A stretch of 34,263 nucleotides of DNA from Bradyrhizobium sp. (GCF_030693485.1 NZ_JAUYAN010000080.1:1-34263), one strand, 5' to 3'; counted from the first letter of the stretch, positions 7,984 through 17,089 are shown. Made by a program: numbers and translations. Notes: a model not told the origin generated them from the letters alone.

Positions 7984-8348
7984 TGCCGGCGCTGTCGATC
8001 ATCACCGATCATTATCACTACGCGATCACCGTCTTCCTGATGATGGCGGGCCTCTACATCGTCGTCGCCCGCGGCAACATGGTGAAGAAGCTGGTCGGGC
8101 TGTCGATCTTCCAGACCTCGGTGTATCTGCTCTACGTCGAGCCCGGGAAGATCATCGGCGGAACCGCGCCCATCCTCGATCCGGCGTTCACCGTGTATTC
8201 GAACCCGCTTCCCCATGTCCTGATGCTGACTGCCATCGTCGTCGGCGTGGCCACGCTCGCGCTCGGCCTGGCGCTGGTGGTGCGCATCAACGAGGCCTAC
8301 GGCACGATCGAGGAAGACGAGATTTTCGAAATGGACCGTGACACATGA
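7983..8348 (+). CDS. mrpC: Cation:proton antiporter subunit C (MrpC/MnhC, NuoK-like)
   Basis: A 121-residue, three-helix protein homologous to NuoK. It shows GLYIVVARGNMVKKLVGLSI and the typical PLPHVLMLTAIVVGVA stretch before the last helix. It starts in a TGATG overlap with mrpB and ends in an ATGA overlap with the D subunit. The acidic tail (IEEDEIFEMDRDT) is cytoplasmic. Confidence 0.93.
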   Translation: MPALSIITDHYHYAITVFLMMAGLYIVVARGNMVKKLVGLSIFQTSVYLLYVEPGKIIGGTAPILDPAFTVYSNPLPHVLMLTAIVVGVATLALGLALVVRINEAYGTIEEDEIFEMDRDT

Positions 8349-9838
8349 ACGCGGTCTGGCCGCACCTCCCGATATTGCAGGTGGTGATTCCGCTGTTCGG
8401 CGCCGTGCTGGCCGGATTCCTGCGCCGTCCAGGTCCGGCCTTCGCGGTCGCGCTGGTGGTGAGCTGGCTGATGCCGTTGATTGCCGGGGCGATGCTGTGG
8501 CAGGCGCTGGCGACCGGCCCGATCTCCTACCACATCGGCAGCTGGCCGCCGCCCTGGGGCATCGAGTACCGGGTCGACGTCCTCGGCGGCTTCGTGCTGG
8601 TGCTGGTCTCGACGGTCGGTGCGGTGATCATGCCGTTCGCGCGGCGCTCCGTCGCGTTCGAGGTCGAGGAAGCCCAGCAGCCCTGGTTCTACTGCATGTA
8701 CCTGCTCTGCCTCACCGGCCTGCTGGGCATCGTGGCGACCGGCGACGCGTTCAACGCCTTCGTCTTTCTCGAGGTCTCGTCGCTGTCGACCTATGTGCTG
8801 GTCGCGCTCGGACGCGACCGGCGCGCGCTGCTCGCCGCGTTCCAGTACCTGATCATGGGGACGATTGGGGCGACCTTCTACATCATCGGCGTGGGCCTGC
8901 TCTATCTGCTGACCGGCACCCTCAACATGGTGGACATGGCCGCGCGGCTCGGGCCGGAATGGGCCGGCCACTCGCGCGCCATCGTGGCGGCTTTGGCCTT
9001 CATTACCGTCGGCGTCAGCCTGAAGCTCGCCTTGTTCCCGCTCCACGCCTGGCTGCCGAACGCCTACGCCTATGCACCCTCCTGGGTGACGGCGTTCCTG
9101 GCCGCCACCGCGACCAAGGTCGCGATCTACGTGCTGGTGCGATTCTTCTTTTCGATCTTCGGCATCGCGATCGACTTTCGCGATTTGCCTGTCGCCGAAA
9201 TCATCCTGGCGCTGTCGGTCGCGGCCATGTTCGTCGCTTCGCTGATCGCGGTATTCCAGACCGACCTGAAGCGCATGCTGGCTTACTCCTCGGTCGCCCA
9301 GATCGGCTACATCACGCTCGGCATCGGGCTCGCCAACCAGGCCGGATTGACCGGCGGGCTGGTCCACGTCGTCAATCACGCATTGATGAAGGCCGCGCTG
9401 TTTCTCGCGGTCGGAGCGATCTTCTTCCGCGTCCGCTCGGTGCAGCTGTCCGATCTCGCCGGCATCGGCCGCAAGATGCCAATCACCATGACGGCGTTCA
9501 CCATCGCGTGTCTCGGGCTGGTCGGCACCCCCGGCACGTCCGGGTTCATTTCCAAATGGTATCTGGCGACTGGTGCGTTCGACAAGGGCTGGTGGCTGCT
9601 GGTCTTCCTCATCGTCGGCAGCTCGCTGATCGCCCTCGTCTATGTCGGCCGCGTGCTTGAAGTGGTCTGGCTGCGCGAGCCGTCGGCCGCCCTCGAAAAT
9701 GCCAGCGACCCGCCGCTGTCGATGCTGCTGCCGCTCGTCGTGCTGGCGGCCGCCACGGTCTATTTCGGCTTCGAAACCCAATGGACCGCGGGAATCGCCG
9801 GCACGGCCGCCAAGGACCTGATCGGGGGGCTGCGATGA
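8345..9838 (+). CDS. mrpD: Cation:proton antiporter subunit D (MrpD, NuoM/L/N family)
   Basis: A 497-residue polytopic membrane protein of the complex I antiporter-like family. The conserved ion-path residues are in place: E143 in AFVFLEVSSLSTY, K228 in SLKLALFPLHAWLP, K259 in ATATKVAIYVLVR, and a lysine in NHALMKAALFL. It follows mrpC with an ATGA overlap and overlaps the next D-like gene the same way. It is the best candidate for the true MrpD, which couples proton movement to Na+/K+ export. Confidence 0.92.
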   Translation: MNAVWPHLPILQVVIPLFGAVLAGFLRRPGPAFAVALVVSWLMPLIAGAMLWQALATGPISYHIGSWPPPWGIEYRVDVLGGFVLVLVSTVGAVIMPFARRSVAFEVEEAQQPWFYCMYLLCLTGLLGIVATGDAFNAFVFLEVSSLSTYVLVALGRDRRALLAAFQYLIMGTIGATFYIIGVGLLYLLTGTLNMVDMAARLGPEWAGHSRAIVAALAFITVGVSLKLALFPLHAWLPNAYAYAPSWVTAFLAATATKVAIYVLVRFFFSIFGIAIDFRDLPVAEIILALSVAAMFVASLIAVFQTDLKRMLAYSSVAQIGYITLGIGLANQAGLTGGLVHVVNHALMKAALFLAVGAIFFRVRSVQLSDLAGIGRKMPITMTAFTIACLGLVGTPGTSGFISKWYLATGAFDKGWWLLVFLIVGSSLIALVYVGRVLEVVWLREPSAALENASDPPLSMLLPLVVLAAATVYFGFETQWTAGIAGTAAKDLIGGLR

Positions 9839-11310
9839 CGGCGGCCCTGTCGACCCAGAGCCTCGTTATCCTCGCGGTACTGACGCCGTTCGTCGGTGCG
9901 TTGCTGATTCCGTTGTTTCACAGGTCTCCCAACCTGCGCGAGACGGTGACGCTGGTCACGGCGGGTACGCTGTGCCTGGTCACGTTCAGCCTGGTCGGAC
10001 CGGTGCTCGACGGCGCCAGGCCTGAACTGCAGATTCTCCGGATCGTTCCGGGACTCGACCTCGCGTTCAAGGTCGAACCGCTCGGCATGCTGTTCGCGCT
10101 GGTCGCCGCCTCGTTGTGGGTCGTCAACTCAGTTTATTCGATCGGTTACATGCGCGCCAATGACGAGCCGCGCCAGACCACGTTTTACGTCTGCTTTGCC
10201 ATTGCGCTCGGCAGCACGATCGGGATCGCGTTCGCCGGGAATCTGTTCACGCTGTTTCTGTTCTACGAGGCGTTGACGCTCTCGACCTATCCGCTGGTGA
10301 CGCACAAGCGGAACGCGGAAGCCGTTCGCGCTGGCCGCATCTATCTTTTGCTGTTGCTCGGCACGTCGCTGCTGCTGCTATTGCCGGCGATGATCGCCAC
10401 ATGGGCCATCGCCGGCACGCTCGATTTCACGCCGGGCGGCATCCTGGCCGGCAAGGCCGGCGCCCCCGTGATCGCCGTTCTGCTCGCACTCTACGTTTTC
10501 GGCATCGGCAAGGCGGCGGTGATGCCGCTGCATTTCTGGCTGCCGGCGGCGATGGTGGCGCCGACGCCGGTCAGCGCGTTGCTGCATGCGGTGGCGGTGG
10601 TCAAGGCCGGCGTCTTCACGGTGGTGAAGGTGGCGGTGTTCGTGTTCGGCGTCGACAATCTCGCCTCCCTGGGGCAATCCGCATGGTTGACGGCGGTGGC
10701 GGCAACGACGGTGATCGTCGCTTCCATCGTGGCGTTGCGGCAGGACAATCTCAAGCGCCGGCTCGCTTATTCGACCATCTCGCAACTCTCTTATGTCGTG
10801 CTGGGCGTCGCGATCCTGGCGCCGATCTCCCTGACCGGCGCCGCGATGCATATTGCCGCCCACGCCTTCAGCAAGATCACCTTGTTCTTCGCTGCGGGCT
10901 CGATCTACACCGGCGCGCACCTGACCGAAGTCAGCCAGCTGGACGGCATCGGCCGGCGCATGCCGTGGACCATGGCGGCCTTCACGATCGGCGCGCTCGG
11001 CATGATCGGTATTCCGCCGACCGCCGGCTTCCTCGGCAAATGGTTCATTCTCACCGGGGCGATGCAGACGGCCAACTGGCTGGCGGTCTCGGTCATTGTC
11101 GCGAGCACATTGCTCAACGCCGGCTATTTTCTGCCGATCGTTTTTCGCGCATTCTTCCGCGAGCCCCCGGGGGACGGGCACGGGACCAAGTCCGGCGAGG
11201 CGCCGTGGCCGATGGTGCTGGCGCTGACCACGACGGCGGCCGGATCGATGCTGATGTTCTTTCTTCCCGGCATTCCCTATGCGCTGGCAACACTCATGAT
11301 GGGGCGCTGA
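9835..11310 (+). CDS. NuoL/MrpA N-terminal-like antiporter subunit
   Basis: A 491-residue proton-conducting membrane subunit. The stretch SALLHAVAVVKAGVF (H251, K257) is typical of NuoL/MrpA rather than MrpD. E145 in FLFYEALTLSTYPLV and K226 in IGKAAVMPLHFWLP are present. Together with the separate MbhDE-like gene at 7016 it may supply what a single long MrpA does elsewhere, though automatic annotation would probably call it subunit D. The ATG at 9835 overlaps the preceding stop (ATGA); a longer frame from 9781 is an overlap artefact. Confidence 0.85.
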   Translation: MTAALSTQSLVILAVLTPFVGALLIPLFHRSPNLRETVTLVTAGTLCLVTFSLVGPVLDGARPELQILRIVPGLDLAFKVEPLGMLFALVAASLWVVNSVYSIGYMRANDEPRQTTFYVCFAIALGSTIGIAFAGNLFTLFLFYEALTLSTYPLVTHKRNAEAVRAGRIYLLLLLGTSLLLLLPAMIATWAIAGTLDFTPGGILAGKAGAPVIAVLLALYVFGIGKAAVMPLHFWLPAAMVAPTPVSALLHAVAVVKAGVFTVVKVAVFVFGVDNLASLGQSAWLTAVAATTVIVASIVALRQDNLKRRLAYSTISQLSYVVLGVAILAPISLTGAAMHIAAHAFSKITLFFAAGSIYTGAHLTEVSQLDGIGRRMPWTMAAFTIGALGMIGIPPTAGFLGKWFILTGAMQTANWLAVSVIVASTLLNAGYFLPIVFRAFFREPPGDGHGTKSGEAPWPMVLALTTTAAGSMLMFFLPGIPYALATLMMGR

Positions 11311-11313
11311 GTC

Positions 11314-11568
11314 ATGAACGACCACTCGGACCACGACCACTGGCTTACCCGTGCAAGCACGATCAGGCGGCTCTGGATCGGATCGATCGTCGTGCTGGCG
11401 GCAACCGTGTTGATGGACCTCGCGATCGACCACCATCCGCATTTCGGGCTGGACGGCACCTTCGGCTTCGGCGCCTGGTTCGGCTTCGCGGCTTGCGTCG
11501 CCATGATCGTGTTCGCCAAGGCGCTTGGCGCCATCCTGAAACGGCCGGACACCTATTATGACAGCTAG
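11314..11568 (+). CDS. Small histidine-rich membrane protein of the Mrp operon
   Basis: An 84-residue protein with a histidine/aspartate-rich start (MNDHSDHDHW), a helix at about residues 22-38, a connecting segment containing IDHHPHFGLDG, and a second helix at about 51-70. It begins three bases after the preceding stop and overlaps the next subunit by 11 bases, so it is clearly part of the operon. I do not know the family. It may be an accessory subunit of the complex; the histidines could bind metal (inference). Confidence 0.7.
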   Translation: MNDHSDHDHWLTRASTIRRLWIGSIVVLAATVLMDLAIDHHPHFGLDGTFGFGAWFGFAACVAMIVFAKALGAILKRPDTYYDS

Positions 11569-13246
11569 CGTCCTTCCGCCGGCCATTGTGCTGATCCTCG
11601 GCGGCCTGGTGCTGCCGATGCTGCCTGTCCGGCTGCGCGGCTTCGCGATTCTCGCGCTGCCGCTTGCGACGCTGTTGCTGGTTTGGCAGGTGCCCGACGG
11701 GGTGGCGCTGCGGGCGCCGTTCCTTGGCTACGAGCTCACGCTGGTCAAGGGCGATGCGCTGTCTCGTTTGTTCGCGACGGTGTTCGCGATCATGGCGTTC
11801 GCCGGCGGCCTGTTTGCTCTCAACCAGAACCGCGTGGTCGAACTGGCCGCGGCCCTCTGCTACGCCGGCAGCGCCATCGGCGTGGTGTTCGCGGGTGACC
11901 TGATCAGCCTGTTCATCTTCTGGGAACTGATGGCGATCGCCTCCACCCTGGTGGTGTGGAGCGCGGGTCCGTCCGCACGTGGCGCCGGATTGCGATACGC
12001 CGCGATCCATCTGCTTGGCGGGGTTCTGCTGATGGCGGGCATCGCCGGCGAGGTAGCTTCGACCGGCTCGCTCGCGATTGGCAAGCTCGAACTCGACAGC
12101 CTGTCGCGAGGCCTGATCCTCGCCGGGTTCCTGATCAACGCAGGCGCCTGGCCGATTTCATCCTGGTTGCCCGACGCCTATCCGGAGAGCTCGTGGAGCG
12201 GCATGGTGTTCCTTTCGGCCTTCACCACCAAGGCCGCCGTCTATGTGCTGCTGCGTTGCTTTCCGGGCACCGAGCTTTTGATCTATGTCGGACTGTTCAT
12301 GGTGTTCTACGGGATCGTGTACGCTATCCTCGAAAACGACATGCGCCGCATCCTGGCTTACAGCATCGTGAACCAGGTCGGGTTCATGGTGACCGGAATC
12401 GGCATCGGTACCGAACTCGCACTCAATGGCGCCGCCGCCCACGCCTTCACGCACATCATCTACAAGGCGCTGCTGCTGATGTCGGCGGGCTCGGTTCTCT
12501 ACATGACCGGCAAGCGCAAATGCACCGAACTCGGCGGCCTGTTCCGCACCATGCCGCTAACGACCATTTGCGGCATCGTCGGCGCGCTATCGATTTCGTC
12601 GTTTCCCCTGACGTCGGGCTTCGTCTCGAAATCGATGATCTCGGACGCCGCGGGCATCCAGCGGCTGGAAATGGTGTGGTATCTGCTCGCCGCCGCGTCC
12701 GCCGGCGTTTTCCTGCACGCCGGCATCAAGTTTCCATGGTTCGTCTTCTTCCAGAAAGATTCGGGACTGCGGCCGGCCGATCCGCCCTGGAACATGCGGG
12801 CCGCCATGGTGCTGTGCGCGGCGCTTTGCATCGGCATCGGCGTCCTGCCCGGGCCGCTTTACGCCATCTTGCCGTATCCGGTCGCCTACGTTCCCTATAC
12901 CGCTGGTCACGTGGTGTTCTATCTGCAGCTTTTGCTGTTCTCCGGCCTCGCTTTCTTTCTGATGCTCGGCTGGCTGAAGCGGACAATGACGATCACGCTC
13001 GACGTTGACTGGCTGTATCGGAGGCTCGGCCTCGCGCTGGCTCGAAATCTGAACCAGACGGCAGAGACGGCATGGATTGGCGTCACGAATTCTGCAGGGC
13101 GCTTTGCCCGGGGAGTATCATCGGGTGTCCGGCGTTATCATGGAACCGATGGCGTTCTCGCCCGCGCCTGGCCGACCGGCGCGATGGCGTTCTGGATGAC
13201 CATCATGCTGGCGGCCTATCTGATCCTCTCGTATCTGCGATCGTGA
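11558..13246 (+). CDS. Third antiporter-like subunit (MrpD/NuoN-like) with altered TM7 lysine
   Basis: A 562-residue member of the NuoL/M/N family. E123 (LFIFWELMAIAST), K225 (FTTKAAVYVLLR) and a lysine in HIIYKALLLM are conserved. At the position of the usual TM7 lysine it reads FLINAGAWPISSWLP, giving N194 where MrpD has Lys, and Ser where MrpD has His. A C-terminal extension of about 80 residues ends in another helix. It overlaps the small protein before it by 11 bases and is the last gene of the operon. It may be a non-pumping or differently gated subunit. Confidence 0.88.
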   Translation: MTASVLPPAIVLILGGLVLPMLPVRLRGFAILALPLATLLLVWQVPDGVALRAPFLGYELTLVKGDALSRLFATVFAIMAFAGGLFALNQNRVVELAAALCYAGSAIGVVFAGDLISLFIFWELMAIASTLVVWSAGPSARGAGLRYAAIHLLGGVLLMAGIAGEVASTGSLAIGKLELDSLSRGLILAGFLINAGAWPISSWLPDAYPESSWSGMVFLSAFTTKAAVYVLLRCFPGTELLIYVGLFMVFYGIVYAILENDMRRILAYSIVNQVGFMVTGIGIGTELALNGAAAHAFTHIIYKALLLMSAGSVLYMTGKRKCTELGGLFRTMPLTTICGIVGALSISSFPLTSGFVSKSMISDAAGIQRLEMVWYLLAAASAGVFLHAGIKFPWFVFFQKDSGLRPADPPWNMRAAMVLCAALCIGIGVLPGPLYAILPYPVAYVPYTAGHVVFYLQLLLFSGLAFFLMLGWLKRTMTITLDVDWLYRRLGLALARNLNQTAETAWIGVTNSAGRFARGVSSGVRRYHGTDGVLARAWPTGAMAFWMTIMLAAYLILSYLRS

Positions 13247-13307
13247 ACCCTTGTTTTAGGGATCACGGGGAGTTCGAAGACTCTCCGCTCGCCATTGCAC
13301 GCACGCC

Positions 13308-13511
13308 TCATGCGGCGAGTCGTACCGGCAACCGCGCCAGGGCGCGTATGCCAAGGCGCTTGTGCCATTCGACCTTCGCTTGCGGGGCGATACGCATATC
13401 CGGAAAGCGCGCCAGGATGCGCTCGAATGCGATCGCGGTCTCCGCCCGCGCCAGCTGGAAGCCGAGGCAGAAATGCACGCCTGTTCCGAAGGACAGATGC
13501 GGATTCAGATG
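13308..13511 (-). pseudogene. Cytochrome P450 remnant (heme-binding C-terminus)
   Basis: Sixty-eight in-frame codons read HLNPHLSFGTGVHFCLG, then FQLARAETAIAFERILARF, and end KRLGIRALARLPVRLAA before a TGA. FGTGVHFCLG is the P450 heme-ligand signature FGxGxHxCLG with its cysteine, and the rest matches the last helices and C-terminus of a bacterial P450. A stop codon lies nine codons upstream (13539-13541), and none of the other roughly 330 P450 residues precede it. The hybrid kinase stop is only 66 bases away on the same strand. It is therefore a truncated relic, probably left by a deletion. The 13247-13576 gap contains nothing else that I recognise. Confidence 0.8.
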
Positions 13512-13576
13512 CCGACAGGATGTCGAAGCCTTGCGCCTTCATCATTGACCCCATGGGATTGGGACGGCCTGCGCCG

Positions 13577-16500
13577 CTATTCCGCCGCCACCATCTGCTG
13601 CGTCCGCCACTGCCCGAGCAGCGCCCGCAGGCTGGCCGGCTTGACCGGCTTGTTGAGCACCGCGATGTTCTCGTCGCGCGCCGCGTCCCGCACATGCGGA
13701 CTGCGGTCGGCGGTAATCAGGATCGCCGGAATGTTCTCGCCGAAGCGGCGGCGGATGTCCCGGATCGCAGCGACGCCATTGCCGCGGTCGAGGTGATAGT
13801 CGACCAGCAGGCCGGTGACCGGGACGCCGGCGGCCTTGATCGCCTCGACGGCGGCTTCCGGATCGGCCACCGCGATGACCTCGGCGTCCCAGGCCGTCAG
13901 CAGGGTCTTCATGCCGTCCAGGATCGCCGGATCGTTCTCGATGCACACGATCAGCGAGCCGCTCATCGGCGTCCTGGACAGCGGCGTCGCGCTGGTGACC
14001 GCCCCGGTGTGGGTGACGGCGCTGGCGACCGGCACCGTCACCGAAAAGAACGAGCCGCCGCTGACATTGGAGTCGATCGCGATGCCGTGGTTGAGGACAC
14101 GCGCGAGCCGTTCGACGATCGACAGCCCGAGGCCCAGGCCGCGCGCAATCCGCGCGCCCTGTTCCAGCCGGTGAAACTCCTTGAAGATCTCGCCGCGCTT
14201 GACCACGGGAATGCCGACGCCGGTGTCGAAAACCCCGATCTGCAGCGACTGACCGTGTCGCCGGCAGCCGACCAGCACGCGGCCGCGCGGGGTGTATTTG
14301 ATGGCGTTGGAAATCAGGTTCTGCAGCAGCCGGCGCAGCATCAGGCGATCGGATTCCACCGCCAGCGAACTCGGCACGAAGGTCAGCTTCAGCGCCTTGG
14401 CCCGGGCAATCGGCGCGAATTCGATTTCCAGCGAACGCATCAGGTCGCCGATCTTGAAGCTCGAGATCGACGGCGTCATGGCGCCGGCATCGAGCCGCGA
14501 GATATCCAGCAGCGCCCCGAGGATCTCCTCGATCGCCTCCAGCGAATCGTCGATGTTTTCCACCAGCCGCGAATCCTCGCCGCCGTTCTGGCGCTCCACC
14601 AGACTCGTGACGTAAAGCCGCGCCGCGTTCAGCGGCTGCAGGATGTCGTGGCTGGCGGCGGCCAGAAAGCGCGTTTTCGAGATATTGGCGTCCTCGGCGG
14701 TGCTCTTGGCCCGCGCCAGTTCCGAATTCAGAAGGGTGAGTTGCTCGGTGCGATCGCGCACCCGCTTTTCAAGCGTCGCATTGGCGCGTTCCAGCGCTTC
14801 GGCCGCCTCGAACGACGGCGTAACGTCGGAAAAGGTGATTACGAGCCCGCCGCCGGGCATCCGGTTGGCGCGCACCTCGATCACCAGGTGACGATCCGGC
14901 AGGCGTTCCAGATAAGGCTCGCCTTCGGTGGTGTAGGCCGCCAGCCGCATGTCCAGCAAGGCGGCGCTGTCGCGCTCGCCGAGGCCGGCAGGGCTGATCG
15001 CCCCCATGAATTCCAGGATCTCCTGCAAGGGAATCCCGATCTGCACGAGATGCAGCGGCAGTCCGAGAATTTCGCCGAACTGGCGGTTCGAACAGATCAG
15101 CTGCAGCTCCTCATCGAACACGGCGATGCCCTGCCGCACATGGTTCAGCGCAGTCTGCAACACCTCGCGATTGAAGTGCAGGGCGGCGTGGGAGTCGTCG
15201 AGCAGCTTCAGCGCCGCCTTGGCCGAGACGGTGCGCTTGCGCAACAGCAGCGACATCACCAGCCGCGAGGACGCCGCCCCGATCGACGAGGCGATCAGAT
15301 GCTCGGCATGCTGCAGCAATTCGAAGTCGGCGGGCGCGGCCGGGTCGAGCGCGGTATTGCGGGTGATCGCGAAGGCTTCAAACGAATGCCGGGCGCGATC
15401 GGGGCCGAGATACTGCGCCACCGTACTCTGGATGTCCTGCACGGTCACCGTGGTGCGCCAGCGCCGGAAGGCCGGGTTCATCGGCGCCAGCGTGCTCGGC
15501 GCAAACAGGTCGGCTTGCAGCCGTTCGATCGAGGACGGCTGGCGCGCCATCGACAGCACGATGTAGGTCAGCAGATTGAGCGAGAGCGACCACAGCACGC
15601 CGTGCAGCAGCGGCGGCAGGTCGGCGCCGAACAGCGCGCGCGGCCGCAGCGCCTCGATGCCGAACGGGCCATGCTGCAGCAGCAGCATGCCCGCGGCATT
15701 GCCTTCGAGGAAGCTCGGCAGAAACAGCGTGTAGATCCACACCGCGACGCCGACCAGCATGCCGCCCATGGCGCCCCGCGCGGTAGCGCGGCGCCAGAAC
15801 AGTCCGCCGAAGAACGACGGCGCCAGCTGCGCGATCGCCGCAAAGGACAACAGGCCGATCGCCGCCAGCTGGGCATTGCCGAGCGCGCGGTAGTAGAAAT
15901 ACGCCATCACCATGATGGCGAAAATCGCAAAGCGGCGGACCCGGAGCAGGAAGTTGCCGAAATCCTTCTGGGCGGCGCGGGACTCCCGGCTTCGCTGCAG
16001 CACCAGCGGCACCACGATATCGTTCGACACCATGATCGACAGCGCGACGCATTCGACGATCACCATGGCGGTCGCCGCCGACAGGCCGCCGACGAAGACG
16101 AGGACGCTGAGCACCGGAGAATTGGCCTGCATCGGCAACGCCAGCACGTACATGTCAGCTTCGACCGCGCCGAAGGGGAAGGTCACGAGCCCGGCGAGCG
16201 CGATCGGAATCACGAACAGGTTGATGGCGATCAGATACAGCGGAAACAGCCAGCGCGCCCGGCCCACCTCGGTGTCGCTGGAATTCTCGACCACGCTGAC
16301 GTGAAACTGGCGCGGCAGCAGCATGATCGCGAAGAACGACAGCAGCGTCATGGTGAGGAAGTTGCCGATCGAGGGCGTGTACTCGATGGCCCGTGCCGCT
16401 TCCGGGACTTTCATCGCGCGTTCGATCAGCTCGACCGGCGAGAACATCCAGAACGTGACGAAGGCGCCGACCGCGATGAAGGCCACCAGCTTGACGATGG

Positions 16501-17089
16501 ATTCGGTGGCGATCGCCAGCATCAGGCCATGCTGGTGTTCGGTCGCGTCGGTCTGCCTGGTGCCGAACAGCACCGCGAAGGCGGCCATCGCCAGCGTGAC
16601 GATCAGCGCGACGTCACCGATGATCGGAATCGAGGAGAAGGCCTGATCTTCGAGGATCGTTCCGAGCGACGCCGCCACCGCCTTGAGCTGCAGCGCGATA
16701 TAGGGAACCGAGCCGATGATCGCGATTGCGGCGACCGTGGCGGCGACGGCCTGGCTCTTGCCGTAGCGCGCGGCGATGAAATCGGCGATCGAGGTGATGT
16801 TCTGCGATTTCGCCAGCTTGATGACGCGGCGCAGCAGCGGCGTGCAGAACGCGATCATCAAGATCGGGCCGACATAGATCGCGAGAAAGTCGACGCCGGT
16901 GCGGGTGGCGAATCCGACCGAGCCGAAGAAGGTCCAGGAGGTGCAGTAGATCGCCAGCGACAGCGGATAGATCAGCGCGCTGGCGCGGCCGCGCTGGGTC
17001 GGCGAGAGGCGGTCGCCGTAGCTGGCGATCACAAACAGGAACCCGATGTAGCCGAAAGCGGCTGCGATCACGCCCCAGTCGTGCAGCAT
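13577..17089 (-). CDS. Hybrid histidine kinase with SLC5/SSS sensor domain, CrbS/MxtR-like
   Basis: A 1170-residue inner-membrane sensor. Residues about 1-490 form a sodium:solute-symporter domain of some 12-13 helices. A PAS domain lies near 620-735 and a short coiled coil (LEKRVRDRTEQLTLLNSELA) follows. The HisKA domain has FLAAASHDILQPLNAARLY (His about 814), and an HATPase domain has NLISNAIKYTPRG and DTGVGIP. A receiver domain at about 1045-1165 has D1097 in LLVDYHLD and a conserved Lys in LNKPVK. This layout matches CrbS/MxtR-type kinases that work with LuxR-type CrbR/ErdR to control acetate use. The probable partner is at 4857. GAGGGG lies nine bases before the ATG. It lies 128 bases downstream of hemA on the same strand. 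Confidence 0.92.
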   Translation of the reverse strand: MLHDWGVIAAAFGYIGFLFVIASYGDRLSPTQRGRASALIYPLSLAIYCTSWTFFGSVGFATRTGVDFLAIYVGPILMIAFCTPLLRRVIKLAKSQNITSIADFIAARYGKSQAVAATVAAIAIIGSVPYIALQLKAVAASLGTILEDQAFSSIPIIGDVALIVTLAMAAFAVLFGTRQTDATEHQHGLMLAIATESIVKLVAFIAVGAFVTFWMFSPVELIERAMKVPEAARAIEYTPSIGNFLTMTLLSFFAIMLLPRQFHVSVVENSSDTEVGRARWLFPLYLIAINLFVIPIALAGLVTFPFGAVEADMYVLALPMQANSPVLSVLVFVGGLSAATAMVIVECVALSIMVSNDIVVPLVLQRSRESRAAQKDFGNFLLRVRRFAIFAIMVMAYFYYRALGNAQLAAIGLLSFAAIAQLAPSFFGGLFWRRATARGAMGGMLVGVAVWIYTLFLPSFLEGNAAGMLLLQHGPFGIEALRPRALFGADLPPLLHGVLWSLSLNLLTYIVLSMARQPSSIERLQADLFAPSTLAPMNPAFRRWRTTVTVQDIQSTVAQYLGPDRARHSFEAFAITRNTALDPAAPADFELLQHAEHLIASSIGAASSRLVMSLLLRKRTVSAKAALKLLDDSHAALHFNREVLQTALNHVRQGIAVFDEELQLICSNRQFGEILGLPLHLVQIGIPLQEILEFMGAISPAGLGERDSAALLDMRLAAYTTEGEPYLERLPDRHLVIEVRANRMPGGGLVITFSDVTPSFEAAEALERANATLEKRVRDRTEQLTLLNSELARAKSTAEDANISKTRFLAAASHDILQPLNAARLYVTSLVERQNGGEDSRLVENIDDSLEAIEEILGALLDISRLDAGAMTPSISSFKIGDLMRSLEIEFAPIARAKALKLTFVPSSLAVESDRLMLRRLLQNLISNAIKYTPRGRVLVGCRRHGQSLQIGVFDTGVGIPVVKRGEIFKEFHRLEQGARIARGLGLGLSIVERLARVLNHGIAIDSNVSGGSFFSVTVPVASAVTHTGAVTSATPLSRTPMSGSLIVCIENDPAILDGMKTLLTAWDAEVIAVADPEAAVEAIKAAGVPVTGLLVDYHLDRGNGVAAIRDIRRRFGENIPAILITADRSPHVRDAARDENIAVLNKPVKPASLRALLGQWRTQQMVAAE

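Noticed and set aside
8297..9781. A 494-codon minus-strand frame
   Set aside because: It is the shadow of mrpD; low-complexity charged sequence without homology.
10378..11586. A 402-codon minus-strand frame and an overlapping 386-codon plus-strand frame
   Set aside because: Both are shadows of the NuoL-like subunit, which has conserved catalytic lysines.
13500..13576. Possible small gene start MMKAQGFDILS in the kinase/P450 gap
   Set aside because: The frame continues into the P450 relic out of register and shows no conserved pattern.
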